DNA of 64,000 nt from a bacterium HR10 (GTDB lineage: Bacteria > Acidobacteriota > Blastocatellia > HR10). Of this stretch, positions 50,485 through 63,291 are shown piece after piece (position 1 is the stretch's first letter; the number at the start of each line of letters is the position of its first letter). The notes under the pieces are model-generated. The model saw only the letters and a program-made list of their open reading frames with translations, ran no database searches and had not been told where the DNA came from. Made by a program: the position numbers and the translations under genes. The stretch covers positions 1 to 64,000 of the forward strand of contig BEHM01000013.1 of the NCBI GenBank assembly GCA_002923315.1, written 5' to 3'.

Positions 50485-51627
50485 TCAGGACGCGCCGGAC
50501 GACGAAGCGCCGAGCGCGCGCCCACATCGGCGATTCCGAACCGAGTGGAAGACCTCCTCCAATTTCAGTCGAACTCTCGCCGGATCGTGAACCGCGAGAT
50601 ATCGCCGCCGCGCATTCTCCTGGAATTGTCGGAGCAGGGCGCGATGAGTGATCAAGACGTCGAGCCGCTCAATCAATCCCCGCACATCCCCAGGCGCGAC
50701 CGTGAACCCCACCTCCGCATCGGGGAACAGCTCCGGCAACGGATCGAAGTTCGAGACGATGAGGGCGCACCGATGGGCCATCGCCTCGACGGCGGAAAGG
50801 GCGTACGTATCGGCATGTGTGGGCAACACGAAGAGATCGGCCTCTCGCATCAGCGCGAGCACGCGCTCATGAGGGAGCGGAGGATGAACTCGAATCCCCT
50901 GCGCCAGCAACGAGCTGTCCTGCTTCTTCCAATCCTCCGACGCTCGCGTCACGACCTCCAGCCGAAGATGGGGATGCTTCCGCCTCACCTGCTCGTAAGC
51001 TCGCAGCAGCTCGGGCAACCCCTTCAGGCTGGGATCGAGCCCGACAAACAGCAACCGGATGATCCCGTCCGTTTGCGAGGGTTTCCATTCGACATCTCGC
51101 GAAGGGGCGATGACCGGGACCGGAACGACGTGGACTTTCGCCTCCAGTTCGGGGCACCACCGAAGGAGACTCCGCGCCCCGGATTCCGTGGCGATCAGCA
51201 ACGCGTCCGCCCGCGGACCGAAAAAGCGATAGAGGAAAACGACGTCCTCCAAGGTCCATCGCCCGCCACGTTCGTAATACGGCGGCGGCGCAATGCCCTG
51301 CGAGCTCCAGATCACGGGGACAGGCGGCTGCGGGAGCGGAAAGCAGATATGAGAGAGGATGAGATCCATGCCGCGAGCGGCGCGCCGAGGAAGAACGAGA
51401 GCGCGAGCGGCGACGTGAAGCATCTGTCGAACGCGCGCCGGCTCCCACGTTCGGGCGAGCTTCTCGCACGCCTTTCGCACAACGGCTTGCGCCCGCCGCC
51501 GCCACGATGAGGGGAGCAGGTGGAACCGGAGACGCTCATCGCTCAAGCGCATCCAGTTTCGATAGAGCGCGAGATCGCCTCCCGGTCCGTGCAGCTCCCC
51601 GGCCGTCACGTTCAGCAGAACGCGCAT
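50485..51627 (-). CDS. Glycosyltransferase, GT4-like
   Basis: A 380-residue GT-B transferase. The C-terminal donor domain has LLFVGLDPSLKGLPELLRAY and FVLPTHADTYALSAVEAMAH, with the E-x7-E pattern of GT4 enzymes (VEAMAHRC). The N-terminal half is less conserved; it begins RVLLNVTAGELHGPGGDLAL. It lies 10 bases downstream of the next GT4 gene and may be the final glycosyl step of the cluster. The last 20 residues are low-complexity. Confidence 0.78.
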   Translation of the reverse strand: MRVLLNVTAGELHGPGGDLALYRNWMRLSDERLRFHLLPSSWRRRAQAVVRKACEKLARTWEPARVRQMLHVAARALVLPRRAARGMDLILSHICFPLPQPPVPVIWSSQGIAPPPYYERGGRWTLEDVVFLYRFFGPRADALLIATESGARSLLRWCPELEAKVHVVPVPVIAPSRDVEWKPSQTDGIIRLLFVGLDPSLKGLPELLRAYEQVRRKHPHLRLEVVTRASEDWKKQDSSLLAQGIRVHPPLPHERVLALMREADLFVLPTHADTYALSAVEAMAHRCALIVSNFDPLPELFPDAEVGFTVAPGDVRGLIERLDVLITHRALLRQFQENARRRYLAVHDPARVRLKLEEVFHSVRNRRCGRALGASSSGAS

Positions 51628-51636
51628 GGTCGGTCG

Positions 51637-55552
<3,916 letters not shown>

Positions 55553-55556
<4 letters not shown>

Positions 55557-56761
55557 CGTACCTCCCCCCTCTCTTCCCCGTCCGCGGAGAGATCGCGCGG
55601 CGCCCGACGGACGATCTCCGCGTAAAGGCTTTCCAGTTGCCGCACCGGCTCATCCCAGGAGAGCGCGGCCCGCAACCGAAGCGCCTCCTCGGCGAAGCGT
55701 CGGCGCTGCGCCTCGTCCGCCAACAGGAGGCGCAAGGCGCGTTTCAAGGCCTCCTTCTCCGGCTCGATCACGATCCCGGCGCGCCCTTCGACCAGAGGAG
55801 CCACCCCGCACCGATTCGTCACGATGACGGGCGTCCCACTGGCGAGGGCCTCGACCACCACGTTGCCGAAATTCTCGTGGACAGAAGGTAAGACCATCAC
55901 ATCCGCATCCACGAGCGCACTCACCCGCTCGCGCCCATAGAGCGGTCCCAGCACCCGAACGGCATCCCCCAGACGCGTGCGCGCGATCGCGCGCGCGATG
56001 GCCGAACGCGTTCCGTCCCCATCGTCCGGACCGATGATCAGAAGCACATCCTCCGGCCCGCGCGCCTCGGCGAAGGCTTCGATCAGAAGCGGAATGTTCT
56101 TCTTCACCGCGAGCCGACCCAGATAGAGCACCACGCGCTGATTCTCGCCGATACCCAAGCGCGCGCGAAAGGCTCCGCGCGGCGGCAGCGGATCGAACTC
56201 CGAGAGATCGAGCCCATTTCGACGCACGACGATCTTCTCGCGGGGAATCCCCCAGGCGTGGGCCTCCCCCGCCTCCTGCACCGATGTCACGATCACGCGC
56301 GCCGCCCGCGCCAGGAGCGTGCGTCCGAAGAATCGGTCGTACGCTCGCTTCTTCCGAAGACTCCGACCGATGGGCACGAGCATCCCCATCGGCTCCACGA
56401 CGTAGGGGAGACCACGTCGCCGAGCCGCCCAACAGACGACCGTCGAGAGGAAATCCCTCACGCCGTAGACGTGAATGAGATCGAACTCCGCGAGTGTGCC
56501 AAGATGCCGGAAGACGTCCGGTTGCACCCCATCCCACCGATACCGCACGACGGTGTGGAAGTAAACGACGCGAACCCCCTCCCACTGGCTCACCAGCGTT
56601 CGATCCGACAACCGCCGGGTGGCATCCAGGAGGTTCGAGGTGTAGACGGTCACCTCATGCCCGCGGCGAACCAACTCGCGCGCCAGATGAGCGACCGTCT
56701 GACTCATCCCCCCTCCGGCCAGAGCCGGATAGAAGCAGCGCGTGATCTTCAAAATGCGCAT
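55553..56761 (-). CDS. Glycosyltransferase, GT4
   Basis: A 402-residue GT-B transferase. It starts RILKITRCFYPALAGGGMSQT, with the loop that binds the acceptor; the C-terminal donor site includes RVVLYLGRLAVKKNIPLLIEAF and LPSVHENFGNVVVEALASGTPV (E-x7-E). ATG 56761 is chosen for its conserved start; an earlier start at 56821 would add 20 residues. Its first 107 bases overlap the end of the next glycosyltransferase in another frame. The stop overlaps the carbamoyltransferase start by 4 bases. Confidence 0.85.
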
Positions 56762-57908
56762 CGGAGTCTCCACCCTCGAACGGAGGGACAAGCGCCCGGC
56801 GAGGCCCACGACCACGCCCATCAGGAGGCATCACTTCCCTCAGGATCGCCGCCAGATCCCGTCGAAACTGTTCGAGCGTGAAGTCTCGCCACGCGCGCTC
56901 GCGCGCGCGCTCGCCCAGGGACTGCCGCCGAGCCTCATCCTGCAAGAGCTCGAGGATCGCCCGAGCGACCTCCTCCGGGTCGGCCGCATTGACGAGCACG
57001 CCGGTCACGCCATCGAGAACGGCTTCGGCACTCCCCCCCTCGCGACCCGCGATGGCCGGCTTGCCGAAAGCTGCCGCCTCCAGATACGCGATCCCAAAGC
57101 CTTCGCCCTCGCAGGGGTCCTCCAGCCGCGTCCGACTCGGCATCACGAAGAGATCGCAACTGCGGTAATAGGCGGGAAGCCAAGCCTCCTCCACGTTGCC
57201 CGCGAAGTGGACGGCCTCGCTGAGGCCCAGCTCGACAGCCAGCCGTTCCAAACGCGGCCGATCATCTCCGTCGCCGACGATCACGTAGACGACCTCGGAC
57301 AGGACGCGTCGAACCTGAACGAGAGCGCGCATCACGACCTCGTGCCCTTTGTAGCGTCCCCGCGCCGTCAGACGACTGACGGTGAGGAGCACGCGCTTGC
57401 CGTGAAGCCCGTGCCGCTCGATCACCCGTTGCGACGAGATCGGCGAGCGAAAGAGCTCGGGATCAAGAGCCGGTGGGAGGAGCCGAATCCTCCGCGCCTC
57501 CACACCATGTCGGCGGATGAGGCGCTCGGCCGTGAAGCGGCTGACGCTGAGCACGGCGTCCGCAGCTCGGAGTGCATATGACGGCGCGCTCCCCCACACC
57601 TCGTCCCCATGCGCGAGGACGACGTACGGAATGCCCCAGATCCTTTTCATGACCGCCGCCACGCGCGCAATCCCCACATGCGTGCTGATGATGAGCGACG
57701 GCGGCCTCCGCCGCACTTCGCCAATCCCGAAGCGAACGAATGCGAGCTTCTCCCAAAAGCTCGGCGGAGCGGTCGTCCTCCAGAGGAAGAGCACGCGCAC
57801 GGCCTGGGGGCCGCACAGCGCGTGAAGGCTCTCCACCACGTGCCGCGCGTACCGTTGTATCCCCCCGCGCGTCTGAGCATCCGTGGCCAAGACGAGAATG
57901 TCAGGCAT
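56655..57908 (-). CDS. Glycosyltransferase, GT4, with a run-on C-terminus
   Basis: A 417-residue GT-B transferase, ILVLATDAQTRGGIQRYARH at the start and the donor motif EGEGFGIAYLEAAAFGKPA (E-x7-E) late in the protein. The conserved domain ends near residue 365 (RRDLAAILREV); the last ~50 residues (DGRGRGPRRALVPP onward) are basic, unconserved and lie over the start of the next gene in a different frame. This may be a lost stop codon, a frameshift, or a real overlap. It lies 18 bases downstream of the polymerase-like gene. Confidence 0.8.
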   Translation of the reverse strand: MPDILVLATDAQTRGGIQRYARHVVESLHALCGPQAVRVLFLWRTTAPPSFWEKLAFVRFGIGEVRRRPPSLIISTHVGIARVAAVMKRIWGIPYVVLAHGDEVWGSAPSYALRAADAVLSVSRFTAERLIRRHGVEARRIRLLPPALDPELFRSPISSQRVIERHGLHGKRVLLTVSRLTARGRYKGHEVVMRALVQVRRVLSEVVYVIVGDGDDRPRLERLAVELGLSEAVHFAGNVEEAWLPAYYRSCDLFVMPSRTRLEDPCEGEGFGIAYLEAAAFGKPAIAGREGGSAEAVLDGVTGVLVNAADPEEVARAILELLQDEARRQSLGERARERAWRDFTLEQFRRDLAAILREVMPPDGRGRGPRRALVPPFEGGDSDAHFEDHALLLSGSGRRGDESDGRSSGARVGSPRA

Positions 57909-57926
57909 TCTGCTCTCCCCCGAAGA

Positions 57927-59576
57927 TCAGACGGTGAGCGCTTCCGACCTTCCCCCGGTCAGCTTCGGCAAGCGAAAGAGCACGCCGACGAGGAACCAGT
58001 GATAGGCATTGTTCACGTAGTTCTGGTACACGGACAGCCCCAAGAAGAAATAGGGGACGTGCAGAAGCGCCAGAAAGAGCACGAGCGCCGCGGCGAGTCC
58101 GAAGAATCGGGAGGACGCGAGCCGTCGCGCCGTGTGTCCGGCGACCCAGATCAGAGCCAGCGTCCACCACATCCAGAGCCCGACCCCGACGATCCCCCAC
58201 TCCCAAATGACGGAGGCATATCCGCCCTCGACGCGATAGGGCGACCACGTCGCTCCGGAGTAGAAGTCGTCCAGACCGTAGAGATAGGTGAGCCCGAGCG
58301 AGGCCGTCCCCGTCCCATGCCCGAAGGCGCGCGATTCCCGCAGCGCCACGAGGATGTCCGTCCAGTAGACCTGAGGACGCCATGTCACTTCCGATGCCCG
58401 CGCCACGGGCGAGAGCGTCTCCGCGCAGAACCGGTAGAGGGCGACCAGACGCTCCGCGTGAAACATAGCCAATCCCGAGAGAGCGAGCATCATCCCCACC
58501 ACGATCTTCCCCAGCGGGAAGGCCGATCTCCGATACCGAGCGACCCAGGACGCAAACCGCTCGCGACACGCCATCCCCACCAGGAGGAGGAGCGCCGCGC
58601 CCGCCAGTACGAGCGCGGCGCGTTGCGCGCTCACGATGAGCCCCGCGCTGATCATCCCGAACGCGATCCACACCAGATGCTCCTGACGGCGCAGCGCCGA
58701 CGGCGTCCGACGCACGGCCCCCAAGAGCGTCCGCATCTTCTGACGGCCGCCTCCGGCCTCCTCTCCCTCCCTTCTCCACCCTTCTTGCTCGCCTCGAAGA
58801 GCATGCCAATAGGAGATCGCGCCCAGCCCGAGGAAGAACAGGATGAAGAGATAGTGGGCGAACCGCCCGGCGTCCACGAAAACCGACGTCGGCCGGGGGA
58901 CAGCCATCTGGCTCTCCGGAGCCACGCGAATCAGTTCCAGTCGAAGCCCGGGGACGAACCCCTTCGGGTTCAGGAAATCCAATCCGATCACGGCCTGGAT
59001 CACCCCGAGTCCGGAGACCACGCTTCCGAGCGCCAGAGTGAACAGAAGGAAGCGGCGCAGCCGTTCCTCGGAGTCAATATATGCATAGCCGAGATAGAGG
59101 AGCGGGACGTAGAGGAAATACATGCGCATCCCGATCACGGGCATCAGCGGATGCTCGATCTGCGGATTGAAACATTCGGCCACCGCCAGTGCGATCAGCG
59201 CGATCAGCGGCGCGCGGATCGGATTGCGAAAATCCCAAGGTCGCCGCCTCACCGCTTGAGCGAAGAGGAAGCTGACATAGGTCAGCCCGATCAACACATC
59301 CTTCGCCCCGTAGAGGATGATCCGATTGCCGAGGTACTTTCGGATCGCATCCTCCAGGACGATCCACACGAAGAAGCTCACGATGCCGAATCGCCAATCC
59401 CTCAGGATCTGCAGGCCCACCACGCCGGCCCCGACGAAGATGAAGGCGATGACCGCCGTCCTCCAATCGGCCCGGAGCAGAAGATGCGCCAGGCCGAGCC
59501 CCGCGAGCACGGCAACGGCGAAGGTCGCCGCCGAGGCTCGGATCAGGAATCCATGATGGGGAGTCGCCCGCAGCAT
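57927..59576 (-). CDS. O-antigen polymerase/ligase-like membrane protein
   Basis: A 549-residue integral membrane protein with about a dozen hydrophobic segments. The large periplasmic loop near residues 355-430 contains TWRPQVYWTDILVALRESRAFGHGTGTAS, the region expected for Wzy/WaaL-type enzymes, which polymerise or ligate lipid-linked glycans. A GGYASVIWEWGIVGVGLWMWWTL segment fits this family. Starts at 59669, 59633 and 59576 are possible; 59576 is used because it begins just before the first helix, and it overlaps the GT2 stop by 34 bases. Polymerase or ligase cannot be distinguished by sequence. Confidence 0.75.
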   Translation of the reverse strand: MLRATPHHGFLIRASAATFAVAVLAGLGLAHLLLRADWRTAVIAFIFVGAGVVGLQILRDWRFGIVSFFVWIVLEDAIRKYLGNRIILYGAKDVLIGLTYVSFLFAQAVRRRPWDFRNPIRAPLIALIALAVAECFNPQIEHPLMPVIGMRMYFLYVPLLYLGYAYIDSEERLRRFLLFTLALGSVVSGLGVIQAVIGLDFLNPKGFVPGLRLELIRVAPESQMAVPRPTSVFVDAGRFAHYLFILFFLGLGAISYWHALRGEQEGWRREGEEAGGGRQKMRTLLGAVRRTPSALRRQEHLVWIAFGMISAGLIVSAQRAALVLAGAALLLLVGMACRERFASWVARYRRSAFPLGKIVVGMMLALSGLAMFHAERLVALYRFCAETLSPVARASEVTWRPQVYWTDILVALRESRAFGHGTGTASLGLTYLYGLDDFYSGATWSPYRVEGGYASVIWEWGIVGVGLWMWWTLALIWVAGHTARRLASSRFFGLAAALVLFLALLHVPYFFLGLSVYQNYVNNAYHWFLVGVLFRLPKLTGGRSEALTV

Positions 59577-60763
59577 CGCTCTGGATTCCGCGCGATGTTT
59601 CGCCACCGCCAGTAGGTCCGAATCCCGTGCCATTTCCCCAGGAACGCCGCGCGCGCCTCCTCGCGCCATGAGGAGCGAGGGGAGCGCATCATCGCCCAGA
59701 AGAGCGTCGCCACCCCCAGCGATCGCCGCTCCCCCCTCACGAAGAAGTAGAGGAGAAACGCGAGCTTCTGCAAAAGCGGCAGATGCTTCAGCATGAGATA
59801 CGTGTGATTGTGACTGTAGGCGTAGATCAGCCGCGTGAGATCCTCGCGGGCTTCCTCAGGGATGGGCCGCGGAGCTTCAAAATGGTGCACGCGACACTCG
59901 GGATCAAAGAGAATGCGGTAGCCGAGTCGCCGAACTTGAAGGGCGAGATCCAACTCGAACTGAATGCCATAGCCGACGACCAGTGTGTCCACGTCCATGC
60001 GCTCAAGCAGCGCGCGTCGGATGGCGGCATTGCCGCCTTGAAATCCGACGACCGGTATCGGTCCGCGAGTGCCTCCCGACCGGTCAAATCCTCCCACGTA
60101 TCGGCCATACCAGGTGAGCTGCCCGACGCGCTTCACCGGAGGTGAGATCGCCGGACGGCCATCCCGATGCGGGATGAGGCGGCCGGCGACAATCCCGACC
60201 GTCGGATCGGCGAAATGACGGCTCCCTCGCTCAATCCACTCCGGCTCCGCTGCGGCGTCATCATCTGTGATGAAGACGAGATCAATGTCCGCGCGCGCGC
60301 GAAGGACCTCGATCCCCAGCTTGAAGGCCCATACCGGACCGGGCAGCGCGACGCTCACCATCTGAATCTCCACGCCCGATCCCCGGAAGCGCTGCGAATC
60401 CTCGGATGAATGCGCACGGAGATCCAGCGAAGCAGCGTCCGTCGCCCCCATCTCCTGCGCTTCTCGGTGAAATCGGCGTACAACTGCCTTGGACTCCTCA
60501 TCCTCCTCCCGCACGACGACGACGATACAGTGCGGACGATGCGTCTGATGAAGGACGGCGCGCAGGCAACGCTCTAAATATGCCGGCCGACGATATGTCG
60601 GAATGAGGACGGCTACGCGCGGAGCGCGTCGCGCTCGTCCATCCGAGGATTCCACGCACTGTTCCCCGGCCGTGTCACAAGAGCGCTCTGCGCCGAACGA
60701 CGGCGGCGCCTCGCTCACTTCTGTCCGAGGAGCGAGATGGCTCTCAGCGAATTCAACCGCCAT
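59543..60763 (-). CDS. Glycosyltransferase family 2
   Basis: A 406-residue GT-A transferase. After a ~45-residue leader it has VAVLIPTYRRPAYLERCLRA, the donor Asp motif ITDDDAAAEPEW (DxD-type), and the catalytic region FQGGNAAIRRALLERMDV. A C-terminal hydrophobic segment (LQKLAFLLYFFVRGERR) probably anchors it at the inner membrane. The ATG at 60763 lies within the last 49 bases of the flippase gene. Further upstream the frame is an unconserved shadow of that gene. Confidence 0.8.
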   Translation of the reverse strand: MAVEFAESHLAPRTEVSEAPPSFGAERSCDTAGEQCVESSDGRARRAPRVAVLIPTYRRPAYLERCLRAVLHQTHRPHCIVVVVREEDEESKAVVRRFHREAQEMGATDAASLDLRAHSSEDSQRFRGSGVEIQMVSVALPGPVWAFKLGIEVLRARADIDLVFITDDDAAAEPEWIERGSRHFADPTVGIVAGRLIPHRDGRPAISPPVKRVGQLTWYGRYVGGFDRSGGTRGPIPVVGFQGGNAAIRRALLERMDVDTLVVGYGIQFELDLALQVRRLGYRILFDPECRVHHFEAPRPIPEEAREDLTRLIYAYSHNHTYLMLKHLPLLQKLAFLLYFFVRGERRSLGVATLFWAMMRSPRSSWREEARAAFLGKWHGIRTYWRWRNIARNPERCCGRLPIMDS

Positions 60764-62208
60764 ACCCGCAGATGCCGAAAGAGCAATTCTCCGACTTCGC
60801 TCCATCCCCCGACGAGGAGAACGTAGACGGCGCTCCCCAAAGCCGCTGCCGCGATCAGCTCCGCCAGGCTGGAGATGTGCGGACTGACCCCGTGCAGAAC
60901 GCCGCCCACGATCCCGCCGATGATCACCGGCTTGCCCACCACCTCCCCGAACCTCAGGCGCACGCCGCGCCCTGACAAAAGCGCATTCACCCGGCGCGCG
61001 AGCCAGAACGCCGGAGGCCACACGGCGAGAGCCGAGGCCGCGGCGATGCCGGAGAAGCCCAGACGCGGCGCCAAGACCAACGCCAGTCCCACCTCCAGAG
61101 CCGTCCACGCGGCGACCGTCCTCGACGCGAGGCGAAACTGCCCCATCCCGTTCGCCAGGAAGACGAAGAGGCTCAGCAGACCGCCGCCGAGCATCCGCAT
61201 GCCGAAGAGATACAGGGCCGGGAGAGCCGGCGCCCACTTCTCCGTATACAGCACGGCCACTACAGGATGCGCCAAGCCCAGCAGGAGTACGAGCATGACT
61301 ACCAAGATGTTCGTCAACGCCGACACCATCCCTTCGATGATCCGACCGATCGAAGGAGACGGCGAGCGCTCCGACGATCGCGCCATGAGCGAGAATCCCA
61401 CGCGCGTGAACGCGGAGGCGAAGATATAGTGGCCCACGTAAGTGAGATTTCGCGCCCACACCAGGTACCCCACAGCAGTCGGTCCGAAAATCGGTCCGGC
61501 GATCAACGGGGGCGTCTGCTCGCGAAGGAATCCGAGCAGATCCGTGAGCTGGCAATACCGCCCGCGCTTCATCACTTCCCCAAGGAACGCGCTCTTGATG
61601 CCCAAGCCGAGCGGCCAACGGGCCATGCGCACGCTCACGAGCGCGCGTCCGATGCCCGCGGCGAGTGTTCCCGCGACCAAGCTCCAGAGGCCGAATCCGC
61701 TCCACGCCAGGAGCACCGCCACTGTCGTCTGGAGCCCGCCCCCTACGAGCGCGATGACACTGAGGGTGCTATAGGCCATCCGACGCTCCAACACAGCGCT
61801 GGAGACCCGCTCCAGGGGCGCCACGATCACCAGCAGCAGAGACCAGGCCAGTGCGCGAACGAAATCCGCGCCCAGATCGAACATCTGCGCCAGGAATCGA
61901 GCGAGCCCTTGCAAAAGGAGTGCCATCGAAGCCGCTCCGATGAGCTGAACGGTGAATGCCGTTCGCCATTCGTCCGCTCGCGGCTCCTGAGGTCGTTGCA
62001 CGAGCACTGTCCCCTGGCCGAAATCACTCAACACATGTGCCAGCGCGATCAGAAACAGGACGATGGCGAACGTCCCGAACTCGGTCGGGCTCAATCTCCG
62101 CGCGAGGATCACACTGCCCGCGACTTGGAAGATGAGCCCCGCCGCTTGACCGAGGGCGATCGCGATGACGCCGGTGACAGCTCTCCGGCTCAGGGAGGAC
62201 GACATCAT
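60715..62208 (-). CDS. Wzx-type polysaccharide flippase
   Basis: A 497-residue membrane protein of the MATE/polysaccharide transporter superfamily with about 12 hydrophobic helices. It opens VTGVIAIALGQAAGLIFQVAGS and RLSPTEFGTFAIVLFLIAL, typical of Wzx/RfbX/MurJ-like flippases. Such proteins move undecaprenyl-pyrophosphate-linked glycans across the inner membrane. With the polymerase/ligase-like neighbours this marks the cluster as Wzx-dependent. It starts 31 bases after the epimerase gene ends. Confidence 0.88.
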   Translation of the reverse strand: MMSSSLSRRAVTGVIAIALGQAAGLIFQVAGSVILARRLSPTEFGTFAIVLFLIALAHVLSDFGQGTVLVQRPQEPRADEWRTAFTVQLIGAASMALLLQGLARFLAQMFDLGADFVRALAWSLLLVIVAPLERVSSAVLERRMAYSTLSVIALVGGGLQTTVAVLLAWSGFGLWSLVAGTLAAGIGRALVSVRMARWPLGLGIKSAFLGEVMKRGRYCQLTDLLGFLREQTPPLIAGPIFGPTAVGYLVWARNLTYVGHYIFASAFTRVGFSLMARSSERSPSPSIGRIIEGMVSALTNILVVMLVLLLGLAHPVVAVLYTEKWAPALPALYLFGMRMLGGGLLSLFVFLANGMGQFRLASRTVAAWTALEVGLALVLAPRLGFSGIAAASALAVWPPAFWLARRVNALLSGRGVRLRFGEVVGKPVIIGGIVGGVLHGVSPHISSLAELIAAAALGSAVYVLLVGGWSEVGELLFRHLRVWRLNSLRAISLLGQK

Positions 62209-62239
62209 GCGAGGAGATTCACTCTGCGCGCACGTCCGA

Positions 62240-63178
62240 TCATCGCGCGCGTGTGGCGAAGAACTCCACCGTGTGGCGCAGTCCCTCCTCGAACGAGATC
62301 CGCGGACGATAGCCGAGCTTCCGCTCGGCCTCGCTCAGATCCGCCTGCGTGTGGCGCACATCACCCGGCCGAGGAGGGGTATGCCGCGCCGGAAGCGGGC
62401 GGCCCAGGATCTGCTCCAAGTGAGCCTTCACCTCGAGCACGGAATAGCGTCGCCCGCACCCGATGTTGAAGACCTCTCCGGCGAGGCCGGGCAGCACCGC
62501 GGCTCGAAGGTTCGCATCCACGACGTTCTCCACATAGGTGAAATCCCGCGACTGATGGCCGTCGCCATGAATCTCCAGCGGCTCCCCGCGCAACGCCGCG
62601 AGGATGAAGCGCGCGATCACCGCCGCGTATTCCGAACGAGGATCCTGCCGCGGTCCGAAGACGTTGAAATATCGCAGGCTCACGGTCTCCAATCCATAGA
62701 GCTTCGTGAAGACCCGACAATAGTGCTCCCCTGCGAGCTTCGAGACGGCATACGGCGAGATCGGATGCGGCGGCTGCGATTCGCGCAACGGCAACGCCGA
62801 CGCCTCGCCATACACGGATGAGGATGAAGCGAAGACGACGCGCCGCACGCCCGCTTCGCGCGCCGCCTCCAACAGAGTCACCGTCCCCAGCACGTTCACC
62901 TCCGTCGTCGTCACCGGGTCCTCGACCGAGCGCGGGACCGAACGCAGCGCCGCCTGATGCAAGACGTATTCCACATCCCGAACGGCGCGGCGCACAAGCG
63001 CCGGATCACGCACATCCCCTTCGAGGAATTCGATCTGATCCCACACCGATGCGAGATTCTCCTTCCGCCCCTCGGAGAGGTCATCAAGAACGCGCACCCG
63101 ATGTCCCAACGCCACCAATCGCTCCACCAAGTGCGATCCGATGAACCCCGCGCCTCCTGTGACCAAATACGTCGCCAT
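62240..63178 (-). CDS. UDP-sugar 4-epimerase (WbpP/Gne-like)
   Basis: A 312-residue extended SDR. NAD site LVTGGAGFIGSHLVERL (residues 5-21), catalytic Ser in FASSSSVYG and Y-x3-K in SPYAVSKLAGE, with the substrate region YFNVFGPRQDPRSEYAAVIARF. This combination is typical of UDP-GlcNAc(A) or UDP-glucose 4-epimerases of the WbpP/Gne type. It would supply an epimerised sugar for the glycan. The gap to the next upstream gene is 113 bases, with nothing obvious in it. Confidence 0.85.
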   Translation of the reverse strand: MATYLVTGGAGFIGSHLVERLVALGHRVRVLDDLSEGRKENLASVWDQIEFLEGDVRDPALVRRAVRDVEYVLHQAALRSVPRSVEDPVTTTEVNVLGTVTLLEAAREAGVRRVVFASSSSVYGEASALPLRESQPPHPISPYAVSKLAGEHYCRVFTKLYGLETVSLRYFNVFGPRQDPRSEYAAVIARFILAALRGEPLEIHGDGHQSRDFTYVENVVDANLRAAVLPGLAGEVFNIGCGRRYSVLEVKAHLEQILGRPLPARHTPPRPGDVRHTQADLSEAERKLGYRPRISFEEGLRHTVEFFATRAR

Positions 63179-63291
63179 AGGGGGGTATCCTACACGGGTT
63201 CAGCGCTGCCGAACAAGAGCGGCTTCCTGCCCGAACAGGCTACCGCCGATCAGGCCAACGGCCTGCCACAGGCGCATTCGAGGCGCGCTCT

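Noticed and set aside
60764-61705. N-terminal 300-codon extension of the GT2 gene at 59543-60763
   Set aside because: The extension is an Arg/Gly-rich shadow of the flippase gene in another frame with no recognisable domain.
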